Shown here in pieces: positions 47,704 through 56,717 of a DNA stretch of 64,000 nt; the first letter of the stretch is position 1; every line of letters begins with the position of its first letter. The stretch is from Paracoccaceae bacterium (lineage in GTDB: Bacteria > Pseudomonadota > Alphaproteobacteria > Rhodobacterales > Rhodobacteraceae): positions 1 to 64,000 of the forward strand of contig NVUX02000090.1 of assembly GCA_002402045.2 (NCBI GenBank). The letters are read 5' to 3'. The notes beneath the pieces are model-generated. The model saw only the letters and a list, made by a program, of their open reading frames with translations. It searched no databases and was not told the origin of the DNA. Position numbers and translations under genes: made by a program.

Positions 47704-49088
47704 CGTGCGATTTTCTCCTTGATCAACGCTTTCAGCGCGCCGAGGTCGTTTGTGCAGCGGGTCACCTGCTCGATCCGTTCATACAGGTCTGCCATATGGG
47801 GTGGCAAATCGGGCCGCAGCCCGCAGGCCGCCTCCACCGCATCGGGAAATTTGGCAGCGTGCGCCGTGGCCAAAACCACCATTGGCACCGCACTCACACC
47901 CTGATCCCGCGCCACTTTCACGGCCACAGCCGAGTGAGGGCACAGCACTTCGCCCGTGCTATCAGCCATCATCTTAATCGTTTCCGAGGTCTCCTCTTCC
48001 GAGCAGGCCCCACTATCAAACTCTGCCCGCATCCGCGCCAGCGCTCCTTGCGAAAGGTTAAAGCCGCCCGTGCCCAGCTCGCCCATGAGCTGGCTCACGG
48101 CCTCGCCTTCGCGATCATACAAATCAAACAGCAGCCGCTCAAAATTCGAGCTCACCTGAATATCCATCGAAGGGCTAATGCTCGGCGTTACCCCCTCTTT
48201 TTGGTGTGCGCCGCTCTGCAATGTCCGATGCAAAATGTCGTTTTGGTTGGTCGCAATCACCAGCCGGTCAATCGACAGCCCCATGCGCTTGGCCACATAG
48301 CCCGCAAAAATATCGCCGAAATTGCCCGTAGGCACGGTGAAAGACACCTTCCGGTGTGGCGCGCCCAAGCTCACCGCCGTAGTGAAATAGTAAACCACCT
48401 GCGCCATCACCCGCGCCCAGTTGATCGAGTTCACGCCCGCCAGCTTAACCTCGTCGCGGAAATCCGCGTCGTTAAACATATCCTTTAGCCGGGCTTGGCA
48501 ATCGTCAAAATCACCATCCATCGCCACCGCGTGCACATTGGCCTCGCTCGGCGTTGTCATCTGCCGGCGCTGCACCTCTGAAACCCGCCCATGCGGATAC
48601 AGAATAACAACATCCACCGCATCAAGGCCCCTAAACGCCTCGATCGCCGCCGATCCGGTATCGCCAGAGGTTGCCCCCACAATCGTCACCCGCTCACCGC
48701 GTCGCTTCAGCACGGCCTCAAACATCTGGCCGATCAGCTGCATTGCCACATCTTTAAAGGCCAGCGTTGGCCCGTGGTGTAGCTCTGCCACAAATTCATT
48801 TGGCCCCGTTTGCACCAGCGGCACCCGCGCGGGGTGGCGAAAGCTGCCATATGCCCGCGCCAAAATTCCGCGCAGCTCGTCATCGCTAAAGGTCTCGCCC
48901 ACAAAGGGCTTTATCACCCGAAACGCGACATCCTCATAGGAAAGCCCCGCCAGCGCCGAAATCTCATCCGCGTTCATTTGCGGCCACGTATCCGGCACAT
49001 AAAGCCCGCCATCCACGGCGAGCCCGCTGAGCATTGCATCTTCGAAAGAAAGTGCGGGGGCTTGCCCGCGTGTAGAAATATATTTCAT
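47700..49088 (-). CDS. thrC: threonine synthase
   Basis: PLP enzyme, O-phosphohomoserine to threonine. 462 residues from MKYISTRGQAPALSFEDA; PLP Lys in HGPTLAFKDVAMQLIG (about 107), phosphate loop VGATSGDTGSAAIEA (about 138). ATG at 49088 rather than the GTG one codon earlier; AGGTGA precedes it. Follows surf1 by seven bases. Confidence 0.96.
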   Translation of the reverse strand: MKYISTRGQAPALSFEDAMLSGLAVDGGLYVPDTWPQMNADEISALAGLSYEDVAFRVIKPFVGETFSDDELRGILARAYGSFRHPARVPLVQTGPNEFVAELHHGPTLAFKDVAMQLIGQMFEAVLKRRGERVTIVGATSGDTGSAAIEAFRGLDAVDVVILYPHGRVSEVQRRQMTTPSEANVHAVAMDGDFDDCQARLKDMFNDADFRDEVKLAGVNSINWARVMAQVVYYFTTAVSLGAPHRKVSFTVPTGNFGDIFAGYVAKRMGLSIDRLVIATNQNDILHRTLQSGAHQKEGVTPSISPSMDIQVSSNFERLLFDLYDREGEAVSQLMGELGTGGFNLSQGALARMRAEFDSGACSEEETSETIKMMADSTGEVLCPHSAVAVKVARDQGVSAVPMVVLATAHAAKFPDAVEAACGLRPDLPPHMADLYERIEQVTRCTNDLGALKALIKEKIAR

Positions 49089-49095
49089 CACTCAC

Positions 49096-49761
49096 CTAAA
49101 TGGTTTTGCGTTTGATCCTGTAAAGCAGATACAGCGTCATCCCGAGCCACACAAGCGCGAACCCGTACCACGTGATGGCATAGCCCAAATGGCTGTTCGG
49201 AATATTCACCCCCACGGCCACCGGATGCGGCCCATTTGAAAGCCTGGTATGGCTCATGACCAGCAGAACTGGCTCGGTTCCCAGCGCCTCGGCCAACGCC
49301 TCGGTGTCGCGATTAAACCAGATGTTTATGCTAAAATCCGGGGGAAATGTCGGCGGGTCTTGCATCCAAAGCAAGTTACCTTCCAGCCTGCCGTTTTCCG
49401 GCATCCGCTCCGCGCGCTTCTGCCCTTCCGGCACCACCCCACGGTCCACCAAGATCCGGCGGCCACTCTCCAGCGTAAACGGTGAAATTATCCGGTATCC
49501 GGGGCCAGTAGCCGGACTGGAAGACAGCACATGCACCTCGCCCGCGCCCATTTCGCCCGTTGCCACCACATGCAAATACATGTGCTCCTCACGGGTCGGC
49601 GCTTCAGGCACCGGCTGGGCGGGGCCACTGATTTTCACCTCAATCTCCGCCAGAATCGCTTCTTTCCACACCAGCCGGCGCACCTGCCAATTGCCAAGGC
49701 CCACCAGTATCGCGATACCCACAATTCCGAAAACAATCGGCGCTATCATCCGCTTATTCAT
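49096..49761 (-). CDS. SURF1 family cytochrome oxidase assembly protein
   Basis: 221 residues from MNKRMIAPIVFGIVGIAILVG: transmembrane helix at 6-24, conserved GNWQVRRLVWKEAIL, a periplasmic domain, and a second helix at about 193-214 (YAITWYGFALVWLGMTLYLLY). Aids heme a insertion into oxidase subunit I. It sits after a strong terminator that follows ctaE, so it may have its own promoter or depend on readthrough. No subunit I gene lies in this window. Confidence 0.9.
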   Translation of the reverse strand: MNKRMIAPIVFGIVGIAILVGLGNWQVRRLVWKEAILAEIEVKISGPAQPVPEAPTREEHMYLHVVATGEMGAGEVHVLSSSPATGPGYRIISPFTLESGRRILVDRGVVPEGQKRAERMPENGRLEGNLLWMQDPPTFPPDFSINIWFNRDTEALAEALGTEPVLLVMSHTRLSNGPHPVAVGVNIPNSHLGYAITWYGFALVWLGMTLYLLYRIKRKTI

Positions 49762-49774
49762 CGCATCTCCAAAC

Positions 49775-49805
49775 AAAAACGCGAGCCAATTAGGCCCGCG
49801 TTTTT
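49775..49805 (-). terminator. bidirectional-looking intrinsic terminator after ctaE
   Basis: AAAAACGCGAGCC, loop AATTA, GGCCCGCGTTTTT, one mismatch. On the minus strand the stem is followed by TTTTTG. It separates the oxidase subunit genes from surf1 and thrC. Confidence 0.85.
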
Positions 49806-49823
49806 CAGAATATTCAAGCGCTA

Positions 49824-50624
49824 TCAGCCGCCCCAGACATAAACCGCAACGAATAGGAACAGCCATACAACGTCCACAAAGTGCCAATACCAAGCCGCGG
49901 CCTCAAAGCCCACATGGTGCTCTTTGGTGTATTTCCCGCGCATCGCACGGATCATGCACACCGCCAAAAAGATCGTCCCGATAATAACGTGGAAGCCATG
50001 AAAGCCTGTGGCCATAAAGAATGACGCGCCGTAAATGTTGCCGGTGAAGCCAAAGGCCGCCTCTGCATACTCAAAGCCTTGAAACACGGTAAACAATGCC
50101 CCGAGGGCAATCGCGCCCGCCAACGCTTTGGCCATGGTTTTATTGTCGCCATCTTCTGCTATTGCGTGGTGCGCCCATGTGGCCAGCGCGCCCGAGCAGA
50201 TCAGGATCAGCGTGTTGATAATCGGCAGGTGCCAAGGGTTAAACGTCTCGATGCCTGCTGGTGGCCAAATGCCGTCAATCAACGGCGAGCCTTCGGTCAT
50301 CGGGTACATTGCGTGTTTGAAGAAGGTCCAGAACCACGCCACAAAAAACATAACTTCGGAGACGATAAACATGATCACACCGTAGCGCAGGCCAATCAGC
50401 ACAACCGGCGTGTGGTCGCCATCTTCGGCTTCCTTAATCACGTCAGACCACCATACATACATGGTGTAAAGCACCAGTACGAGGCCAGCATAAAACATCC
50501 AAGGACTATCACCCTTAAAATACATCACCGCGCCAAACAGCATAATAAAGGCCGAAACAGCCCCAAGCAGCGGCCACGGGCTGGGCTTTAGGATGTGGTA
50601 ATCGTGGTTCTTTTCATGTGCCAT
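49824..50624 (-). CDS. ctaE: cytochrome c oxidase subunit III
   Basis: 266 residues, seven transmembrane helices. Family stretches: [55 protein letters not shown]-type segment (here [18 protein letters not shown]), [19 protein letters not shown] and [19 protein letters not shown]. Part of the aa3-type oxidase. Twenty-four bases after ctaG; ends at a terminator. Confidence 0.96.
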   Translation of the reverse strand: MAHEKNHDYHILKPSPWPLLGAVSAFIMLFGAVMYFKGDSPWMFYAGLVLVLYTMYVWWSDVIKEAEDGDHTPVVLIGLRYGVIMFIVSEVMFFVAWFWTFFKHAMYPMTEGSPLIDGIWPPAGIETFNPWHLPIINTLILICSGALATWAHHAIAEDGDNKTMAKALAGAIALGALFTVFQGFEYAEAAFGFTGNIYGASFFMATGFHGFHVIIGTIFLAVCMIRAMRGKYTKEHHVGFEAAAWYWHFVDVVWLFLFVAVYVWGG

Positions 50625-50648
50625 GTGGCGGGTCCCTCTTATTTAACG

Positions 50649-51230
50649 CTAGTTAACCTGCGTATTTTCGTTGGTCTCCAGTGAGGCTTGCGTCACCGGA
50701 AGGTCTGTTTCGTAAAATGTATAGGAAAGCGTGATCGAATGCACAAACTTTCCCTCGATATCTGTTACAATGGCCGGATCCACGTAAAACGTAACCGGCA
50801 TCATCACCCGCTCACCGGGTTGTAGCACCTGCTCGGTAAAGCAAAAGCAATCAATTTTGCTAAAGAAATTACCCGCGGAAAATGGCGCTACGTTATAGCT
50901 GGCCGTGCCGGCAATCACGCGGTCGGTCGGGTTATAAGCTTCATAAAAAGCCAAGCCAACCTCGCCGATTTTCAGTTCCATCTCAAACTGCGCGGGTTTG
51001 AACTCCCACTCCATGCCTGCGCCCAGCGAGCCGTCAAATCGAATAATCATTGTTTGATCAAGGATTTGGTCATCCGAGGGCGCAACACTGGCTGTGGTGG
51101 TGGTGCCGCCATAGCCGGTCACAGCGCAAAACCAGTTATAAAAAGGCACAGCCGCAAAAGACCCCGCCGTCATAAACAGCACCAGCCCGATCAGCGGCAA
51201 AACCACCTTTTTGGCGTCTGGCTGGCTCAT
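50649..51230 (-). CDS. ctaG: cytochrome c oxidase assembly protein CtaG/Cox11
   Basis: 193 residues; one N-terminal membrane helix (about 12-32) and a periplasmic copper-binding domain with the FCFTEQVL motif (KIDCFCFTEQ, CxCF, about 128). Inserts CuB into subunit I. FYNWFCAVTGYGGTT after the helix is also conserved. Four-base overlap with the small upstream gene. Confidence 0.95.
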   Translation of the reverse strand: MSQPDAKKVVLPLIGLVLFMTAGSFAAVPFYNWFCAVTGYGGTTTTASVAPSDDQILDQTMIIRFDGSLGAGMEWEFKPAQFEMELKIGEVGLAFYEAYNPTDRVIAGTASYNVAPFSAGNFFSKIDCFCFTEQVLQPGERVMMPVTFYVDPAIVTDIEGKFVHSITLSYTFYETDLPVTQASLETNENTQVN

Positions 51231-51412
51231 TCACTGGCCCCTGCGGTTGCGGGCACATAATTTGGCGCCGTCGAATCTTCGCTCTGGGATTGCGAAAGCT
51301 TCACAATAGAAACCGCAAATATCATCGCCACCAGCCCGCCAAGGATAAGCCCCATGGCCACGTTGCGGCCTCTACGGCGGGAATGAAGTTCGTGCTCACG
51401 TTGAATAGCCAT
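51227..51412 (-). CDS. small single-pass membrane protein in the oxidase operon
   Basis: 61 residues from MAIQREHELHSRRRGRNVA; one hydrophobic helix at about 19-39, a basic N-terminus and an acidic tail. The same position between ctaB and ctaG is occupied by a small conserved open frame in related bacteria (CoxF-like). Starts two bases after the ctaB stop and overlaps ctaG by four bases. Probably an oxidase subunit or assembly factor. Confidence 0.75.
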   Translation of the reverse strand: MAIQREHELHSRRRGRNVAMGLILGGLVAMIFAVSIVKLSQSQSEDSTAPNYVPATAGASE

Positions 51413-51414
51413 GC

Positions 51415-52368
51415 TTAAAACCAAATCGGAAGCGCGGTGATCGAAAGATCAAAAGCACGCAGGGTTGCTTCCACCAGCAGCATTACAAAATGCACAAACA
51501 GGTAGACGATCGTAAAGCCGAAAAACTGTTTTTCAGCGCGAAAATTATCAGCATCGCGGTCAGATTCTTGCCGCTTAAGCAGCCGCCAAGCGCCCGCAAG
51601 CAGCACCACATTCAGCACCAGTGAAACCGCAAAATAGGCGATGCCGCCGATTTGAGTGAAACTCGGTGCCAGCGCCACAGGGATAAGCAGCAACGTATAG
51701 CCAAAGATATAACGCCGCGTTACCCGCTCACCGCGCGCAACCGGCAGCATCGGAATGCCTGCTGCCTTATAATCTTCATTACGCCACAGCGCCAAAGCCC
51801 AGAAGTGCGGCGGCGTCCAGATCAGGATAAGCGCCACCAGCAAAACAGGCTCAACGCTTATGCTCCCCGTGGCCACAACCCAGCCCAGCAGCGGAGGAAA
51901 GGCCCCTGCCGCGCCGCCAATAACGATATTTTGCGGGGTCCGGCGCTTAAGCCCGATAGAGTAAACGACCACATAAAAGAAAATGGTAAACGCCAGCCAG
52001 CCCGCAGCCGCCAAATTAGCAAACACCGCCAGCAGCATCACTGAAAGCCCAGAAAGCGCCAAGCCAATCGCCAGTGCCTCACCGGGCTGCACGCGGCCGC
52101 TCGGAATAGGCCGCCCCATTGTCCGCTTCATTATGGCATCAATATCACGGTCCCACCACATATTCAGCGCGCCCGAGGCCCCGGCCCCAATGGCAATGCA
52201 CAATATAGACGCAAACGCGATAACCGGATGCACAGGCACAGGGGCCACAAGCATGCCCACGAGCGCCGTAAACACCACAAGCCGCATTACGCGGGGCTTA
52301 AGCAGCTCCACGTAATCGCCAAATTGCGCCTCATATTCGCGCGTATCTATGGAAGAAACGTCAGCCAT
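51415..52368 (-). CDS. ctaB: protoheme IX farnesyltransferase (heme O synthase)
   Basis: 317 residues, about nine hydrophobic segments, UbiA superfamily. Prenyl-diphosphate motif NMWWDRDIDAIMKRTMGRP (about 88-106), and TPPHFWALALWRNEDY (about 199). Makes heme O for heme A. Starts one base after the ctaC stop. Confidence 0.96.
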   Translation of the reverse strand: MADVSSIDTREYEAQFGDYVELLKPRVMRLVVFTALVGMLVAPVPVHPVIAFASILCIAIGAGASGALNMWWDRDIDAIMKRTMGRPIPSGRVQPGEALAIGLALSGLSVMLLAVFANLAAAGWLAFTIFFYVVVYSIGLKRRTPQNIVIGGAAGAFPPLLGWVVATGSISVEPVLLVALILIWTPPHFWALALWRNEDYKAAGIPMLPVARGERVTRRYIFGYTLLLIPVALAPSFTQIGGIAYFAVSLVLNVVLLAGAWRLLKRQESDRDADNFRAEKQFFGFTIVYLFVHFVMLLVEATLRAFDLSITALPIWF

Positions 52369-53304
52369 TTAGTTTGACGCCACCGTTGTGGACGCCGGAA
52401 TACCAGCATATTCCTCAATCGCGCCCGCCAGCCACTTTTCATAGTTTTCCTGGCTCACAACCTTAACAACGATAGGCATATAGGAGTGGTTTTTGCCGCA
52501 AAGCTCGGAGCACTGGCCATAGTAAACGCCGATGTAGTTTTCATCAGCATCTGTACCGGCTTCCACGTCCCGTGGGTCCGCGCCCACTTTAAACCAAGTT
52601 TCGTTCAAACGGCCCACAATCGCGTCCATTTTAATGCCGAAAGCCGGCACTGCAAACGAGTGGTTTACGTCTGACGCCAAAATTTGCACCCGCACAACCG
52701 CGCCCACAGGCACCACAATCGCGGTGTCAGCGGCCAGCAGATAATCACTGGCTTCATAGCCATAGCTTTCCAGCTCAGCGATCACGCCTTCCGTAAGGCC
52801 CGGCTCGCCGGCACCGATCATGAAGCTATCATAAGCCACACCGCTTTCAGGGTATTCATAGGTCCAATACCATTGGTTGCCCGTTACTTTAATGGTAATA
52901 TCGCTCTCGGGAATCTCGATTTGCTTAAACAGGATCGGCAGGGAAAACGAGCCGATCACGATCAAGATAATAATTGGCAGTATCGTCCATGCAATTTCCA
53001 CCATGGTGTGATGCGTAAACCGCGACGCCTCTTTATTGGCACGCTGGTTATACCGAATAACCACCCAGATCAGCAGGAGCGTTACGAAAACCGTAACAAT
53101 CGCCATGATCCAGTGCACCATGCCGTCCAGCCATTGGCCGTCCCGCGCCAGCTCTGTAGCCGCGGTTTGAAAGCCGGTAGCACCCAAGGTGGGTTTGCCA
53201 ATAGCTTCCAGCCCGTCCAGCGCATCTTGTGCAAAGCCCACGGTTGCCGCCATCAAGCTGACAATTCCAAATAGAAAACCCCGAATAAGGCTGGTCATCT
53301 TCAT
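52369..53304 (-). CDS. ctaC: cytochrome c oxidase subunit II
   Basis: 311 residues. Signal peptide (cleavage near VGFAQ), two membrane helices (about 60-85, 100-125), periplasmic cupredoxin domain with CuA ligands in VNHSFAVPAFGIKMDA and YYGQCSELCGKNHSYMPIVV (CSELCGxxHxxM, about 265). ATG preceded by GGGGA eight bases away. First gene of the operon ctaC-ctaB-small-ctaG-ctaE, with an FNR-type box about 87 bases upstream. Confidence 0.97.
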   Translation of the reverse strand: MKMTSLIRGFLFGIVSLMAATVGFAQDALDGLEAIGKPTLGATGFQTAATELARDGQWLDGMVHWIMAIVTVFVTLLLIWVVIRYNQRANKEASRFTHHTMVEIAWTILPIIILIVIGSFSLPILFKQIEIPESDITIKVTGNQWYWTYEYPESGVAYDSFMIGAGEPGLTEGVIAELESYGYEASDYLLAADTAIVVPVGAVVRVQILASDVNHSFAVPAFGIKMDAIVGRLNETWFKVGADPRDVEAGTDADENYIGVYYGQCSELCGKNHSYMPIVVKVVSQENYEKWLAGAIEEYAGIPASTTVASN

Positions 53305-53633
53305 AATTATAGTCCCCAGTTCATCCGCACTTGATGCGCGATATTTGTTGCGGCCCCCGCTTAAGGGAGTCGCCAGTCATAAAGTTGACCTAGATCAATC
53401 ATATTACGCCGAAGATAACAAGATATTCGTTTGCGGCATTCAGCCGCAAAATAGAAAAAATCGCCAAAAGAATAGGTTTTGTCTTAGCAAAGAATAAATA
53501 CACTATTCCCAAGTCCAATATTCCGCTCGGCATCGCCGACTCACTTTTTAGCCACGCTATATTATTTTGCTGCCCCCCGTTGCCCCAGCAGCCCCAAGCC
53601 GCCATATTAAGGCAAACAGACAGGAGCCAAAAA
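53305..53633. other. divergent ctaC/tldD regulatory gap
   Basis: 329 bases between divergent genes. Holds an FNR-type box (53385-53398), the symmetric TTGCGGC-ATTCA-GCCGCAA at about 53429-53447 (seven-base arms, possible operator or stop) and AT-rich stretches at 53450-53520. A 127-codon minus-strand frame crossing this region overlaps tldD and looks non-coding. Confidence 0.6.
53385..53398. promoter_or_regulatory. FNR/FnrL-type binding site
   Basis: TTGAC-CTAG-ATCAA, nine of ten matches to TTGAT-N4-ATCAA. Centred about 87 bases upstream of the ctaC start codon and about 242 upstream of tldD. FnrL-type regulators control respiratory oxidase genes in this group, so oxygen control of the aa3 oxidase operon is likely. 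Confidence 0.72.
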
Positions 53634-55055
53634 ATGTCAGACACCCCGTTTCGCCCGCTTGAAACCACGCTAGACCCAGACGCCGCCTTGCGCGTGCTGC
53701 GCGATACCGTTTCTGGCGGCCATGATGGCGAGCTGTTTTTTGAGCGCAAACGCTCCGAAACGCTGGTCTTTGATGATGGCAATTTGAAAAACGCCAGCTT
53801 TGATGCCAGCGAGGGGTTTGGCCTGCGGGCGATAAATGGCGAAACTGCCGCCTATGCGCATTCTTCCGAGATCAGCATGGCCTCGCTTAATCGCGCCGCC
53901 GAAACCGCACGGCTGGCGATTGGTGCTGGTGGCGGCACCTTGGCTGATGCTCCGGCAAAAACCAACCAGCGGCTTTATACTGAGGCCGATCCGATCACCG
54001 ACGCGCCGTTTGCCCTAAAGGTTGAAACCCTGAAAGAGATCGACGATTTCGCCCGTGGCTTGGATAGCCGTGTGGTGCAAGTTTCAGCTACCCTCGGAGC
54101 CTCGCTGCAAGAGATCGAGATCCTGCGGCCCGAAGGCAACATTCTGCGCGATGTCCGCCCGATGACTATATTGTATGTATCCGTGACCGTTGAAAAAGAC
54201 GGCCGGCGCGAAGCGGGTAGCCACGGCTCTGGCGGCCGCTCCAAAATCGGCCTGCTGCTCGATGCCGCCCACTGGAAATCTGCCACCCGCGAAGCGCTCC
54301 GCATCGCGCTGGTTAATCTGGAAGCCAAGGATGCCCCCGCAGGCATGATGGACGTGGCCCTCGGCAATGGCTGGCCCGGCATTTTGCTGCACGAGGCCAT
54401 CGGCCACGGACTTGAGGGTGACTTTAACCGCAAAGAAACCAGCGCATTTGCGGGCCTTATGGGCAAGCAAGTGGCGGCCAAGGGCGTAACGGTGGTGGAT
54501 GACGGCACGATCCCTGATCGTCGTGGCTCTATCAGCTTTGATGATGAGGGTACCCCGAGCCAGCGGAATGTGCTGATTGAGGACGGTGTGCTTGTCGGCT
54601 ATATGCAAGACCGCCAAAATGCCCGCTTAATGGGCGTCGCCCCTACCGGCAACGGGCGGCGGCAAAGCTATGCCCACGCACCGATGCCTCGTATGACCAA
54701 TACGATTATGGAGAGCGGAGACGCCACACCGGAAGATGTGATCAAAGAGATCAAAGACGGGATTTACGCCGTGAATTTCTCGGGTGGGCAAGTGGATATT
54801 ACCAACGGAAAGTTCGTGTTTAGTTGCACAGAGGCCTATAAAGTTGAAAATGGCGAGATCAAATATCCGGTTAAAGGCGCAACCTTGATCGGTGATGGCC
54901 CTTCGGCTCTGCGCCAAATTCGCGCCATTGGCAACGATTCGGCCATGGACCCGGGGATAGGCTCTTGCGGGAAGGCCGGACAAACTGTGCCCGTGGGGGT
55001 TGGGCAACCGACACTGCTGATCGGCGGCCTTACGGTCGGCGGATCTGCTGGATAG
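53634..55055 (+). CDS. tldD: metalloprotease TldD
   Basis: 473 residues from MSDTPFRPLETTLDPDAALR. Zinc motif LLHEAIGHGLEGDFNRKET (HExxxH, about 257), GSISFDDEGTPSQRNVLIEDG and the C-terminal GVGQPTLLIGGLTVGG are TldD hallmarks. Works with TldE/PmbA, absent here, in peptide degradation and maturation. ACAGGAG ribosome site nine bases upstream of the ATG at 53634. In Rhodobacterales it commonly sits beside ctaC. Confidence 0.96.
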   Translation: MSDTPFRPLETTLDPDAALRVLRDTVSGGHDGELFFERKRSETLVFDDGNLKNASFDASEGFGLRAINGETAAYAHSSEISMASLNRAAETARLAIGAGGGTLADAPAKTNQRLYTEADPITDAPFALKVETLKEIDDFARGLDSRVVQVSATLGASLQEIEILRPEGNILRDVRPMTILYVSVTVEKDGRREAGSHGSGGRSKIGLLLDAAHWKSATREALRIALVNLEAKDAPAGMMDVALGNGWPGILLHEAIGHGLEGDFNRKETSAFAGLMGKQVAAKGVTVVDDGTIPDRRGSISFDDEGTPSQRNVLIEDGVLVGYMQDRQNARLMGVAPTGNGRRQSYAHAPMPRMTNTIMESGDATPEDVIKEIKDGIYAVNFSGGQVDITNGKFVFSCTEAYKVENGEIKYPVKGATLIGDGPSALRQIRAIGNDSAMDPGIGSCGKAGQTVPVGVGQPTLLIGGLTVGGSAG

Positions 55056-55419
55056 GCCCGTTACCTTAATTGCGCTGCCGCGCCCTGGCCTCGGCTTCGC
55101 CTCGGTAGCGGCGCGGCTGGCATTGCACTTTGTTACGGGTTTGCACGCGCGCCGCGCTGGATGGGCAGTGCGTGCGGCCTTTGAGTATTTAGGAAAGAAT
55201 GAAGCCAAAGCGTTGCGCTTCAAGCCGGTGCAGCGGGATTGTTAGTGACGAGCAAACCGTTTGGCATGTGCCAACCGACTCGATATTTGCACCCCGCGCC
55301 AAGGTTTTCCGCTTGGTTAAAGCATAGGCATTACATGAGAAACGGCGCAGCTCGGGCCTGCGCCGCTGTTTTCATCCCCGTTTACCTGCCATTAACCAAT
55401 TTCGTGTCAGAATTGGTTA
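55056..55419. other. non-coding gap between tldD and dprA
   Basis: 364 bases. GC-rich first part with CCTCGGCTTCGCCTCGGTAGCGG (read as CCTCGGCTTCGCCTCGG then TAGCGGCGCG), related to sequence at 62650-62675; then a 200-base stretch without a convincing frame; then an intrinsic terminator (55343-55373) and the dprA inverted repeat. A free-standing terminator 290 bases beyond the tldD stop leaves room for a small RNA, unproven. Confidence 0.5.
55343..55373 (+). terminator. intrinsic terminator upstream of dprA
   Basis: CGGCGCAG (55343-55350), loop CTCGGGC, CTGCGCCG (55358-55365), then CTGTTTTC. Eight perfect pairs with a short T-run on the plus strand. Confidence 0.7.
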
Positions 55420-55422
55420 ATG
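55390..55422. promoter_or_regulatory. perfect 12-base inverted repeat covering the dprA start codon
   Basis: CATTAACCAATT, nine-base spacer TCGTGTCAG, AATTGGTTAATG, the last three bases being the dprA ATG. In RNA it would form a stable stem hiding the start; in DNA it could be an operator. TTAACC within it recalls the CtrA half-site, and dprA is CtrA-controlled in Rhodobacter. Confidence 0.75.
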
Positions 55423-56595
55423 AACCCATCCGCCACCCACAGCCAAAAAATCCCGCCAAGTGCTCTGCCGCAATCAGAGTCAGAAATCCTCGCGTGGCTC
55501 CGCCTCGCCCGCTCCCGCCGTGTTGGCCCCAGCACCTTTATTCGGCTCTTACGCGAACACAAAAATGCCGAAGCTGCCCTTGCCGCCTTGCCTGAGGTTG
55601 CGTCTTTAGCGGGGGCCAAAAGCTACATGGCCTGCCGCGCAGATCAAGCCAATGCCGAAATGGAAGCTGGCTTTAGCGCCGGTGCAGAGCTTTTGTGCCT
55701 CGGCACCCCAGAATACCCACCCCACCTCGCCCTCATAGCTGATCCACCACCGGTGCTTTGGGCCATCGGAGATCCCGCGCTCGCGCAACGCCCAACCGTT
55801 GGTCTCGTTGGCGCGCGCAACGCGTCTTCACTTGGCCAGCGTATGGCCCGCATTTTGGCTAAAGAACTCGGCCCCGCAGGTTACATAATTGCATCTGGCC
55901 TTGCCCGCGGCGTGGATACAGCCGCGCATATAGCCAGCCTGGAAACTGGGACCATTGCGGTGCTGGCCGGTGGCGTAGACGTGGTTTATCCACGCGAAAA
56001 CAAAGGCCTATGGGAGCAAATCTGCCATAATGGCCTTGTGGTTTCTGAAGCCCCTATCGGCACATCACCCCAAGCCCGCCACTTCCCGAAGCGCAACCGA
56101 ATTATCTCCGGCATGTCGCTGGGGATTGTCGTTATCGAGGGAGCCGCAAAATCTGGTTCGCTCATCACCGCGCGTAACGCCCTTGATCAAGGGCGCGAAG
56201 TTATGGCTATTCCGGGCTCCCCGCTAGACCCCCGAGCCACCGGCTGCAACATGCTATTGCGTGACGGTGCCGGGCTGGTGCTCTCTGGTGCGGATGTGAT
56301 TGAATATCTGGAAAGCGCGCTGCAAGGCATGGCGGATTTTCCGGCTCCGGTAGAACTCACCGCACCGCAAATAGCACATAGCCGCGCGGCCACCGAAAGC
56401 GAACCACTACAGCCTACGGCCTCCTCCATCACGCCCAACCTCAAGTCACTCCTCAGCACCGCGCCCGTTCCCGAAGATACCCTCATTCGAGAATCCGGCC
56501 TGCCGACACCCAAGGCCATGGAACTCATTTTCGACCTCGAATTAGCGGGTGAAATCACGCGGCACCCCGGTGGGTTACTCTCGCTCGCAACCTAG
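55420..56595 (+). CDS. dprA: DNA-processing protein DprA
   Basis: 391 residues. N-terminal SAM-like region (20-70; LRLARSRRVGPSTFIRLL), Rossmann-like domain (about 100-300) with VGLVGARNASSLGQRMA, IASGLARGVDTAAH, AVLAGGVDVVYPREN and PKRNRIISGMS, and a C-terminal winged-helix-like domain (about 325-391). Loads RecA on incoming single-stranded DNA. No usable ribosome site is visible because the start codon lies in an inverted repeat. Confidence 0.96.
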   Translation: MNPSATHSQKIPPSALPQSESEILAWLRLARSRRVGPSTFIRLLREHKNAEAALAALPEVASLAGAKSYMACRADQANAEMEAGFSAGAELLCLGTPEYPPHLALIADPPPVLWAIGDPALAQRPTVGLVGARNASSLGQRMARILAKELGPAGYIIASGLARGVDTAAHIASLETGTIAVLAGGVDVVYPRENKGLWEQICHNGLVVSEAPIGTSPQARHFPKRNRIISGMSLGIVVIEGAAKSGSLITARNALDQGREVMAIPGSPLDPRATGCNMLLRDGAGLVLSGADVIEYLESALQGMADFPAPVELTAPQIAHSRAATESEPLQPTASSITPNLKSLLSTAPVPEDTLIRESGLPTPKAMELIFDLELAGEITRHPGGLLSLAT

Positions 56596-56717
56596 CAATT
56601 TCAAAGCGACCCAAGCTCAAAACCCAAAGGGCATTACCTTAGTCTCAGGAGGGCCAGCCTAAACCCTTTGACGTCCCCCCTCGCCCCCCCTAGCGTATCC
56701 AAAACAAGGAGCCGCAA

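Noticed and set aside
47628-48488. 286-codon plus-strand frame opposite thrC and the M16 peptidase gene
   Set aside because: Crosses two real genes in antisense, His/Arg-rich, no ribosome site.
53399-53782. 127-codon minus-strand frame in the ctaC/tldD gap
   Set aside because: Overlaps the start of tldD in antisense and has no recognisable features.
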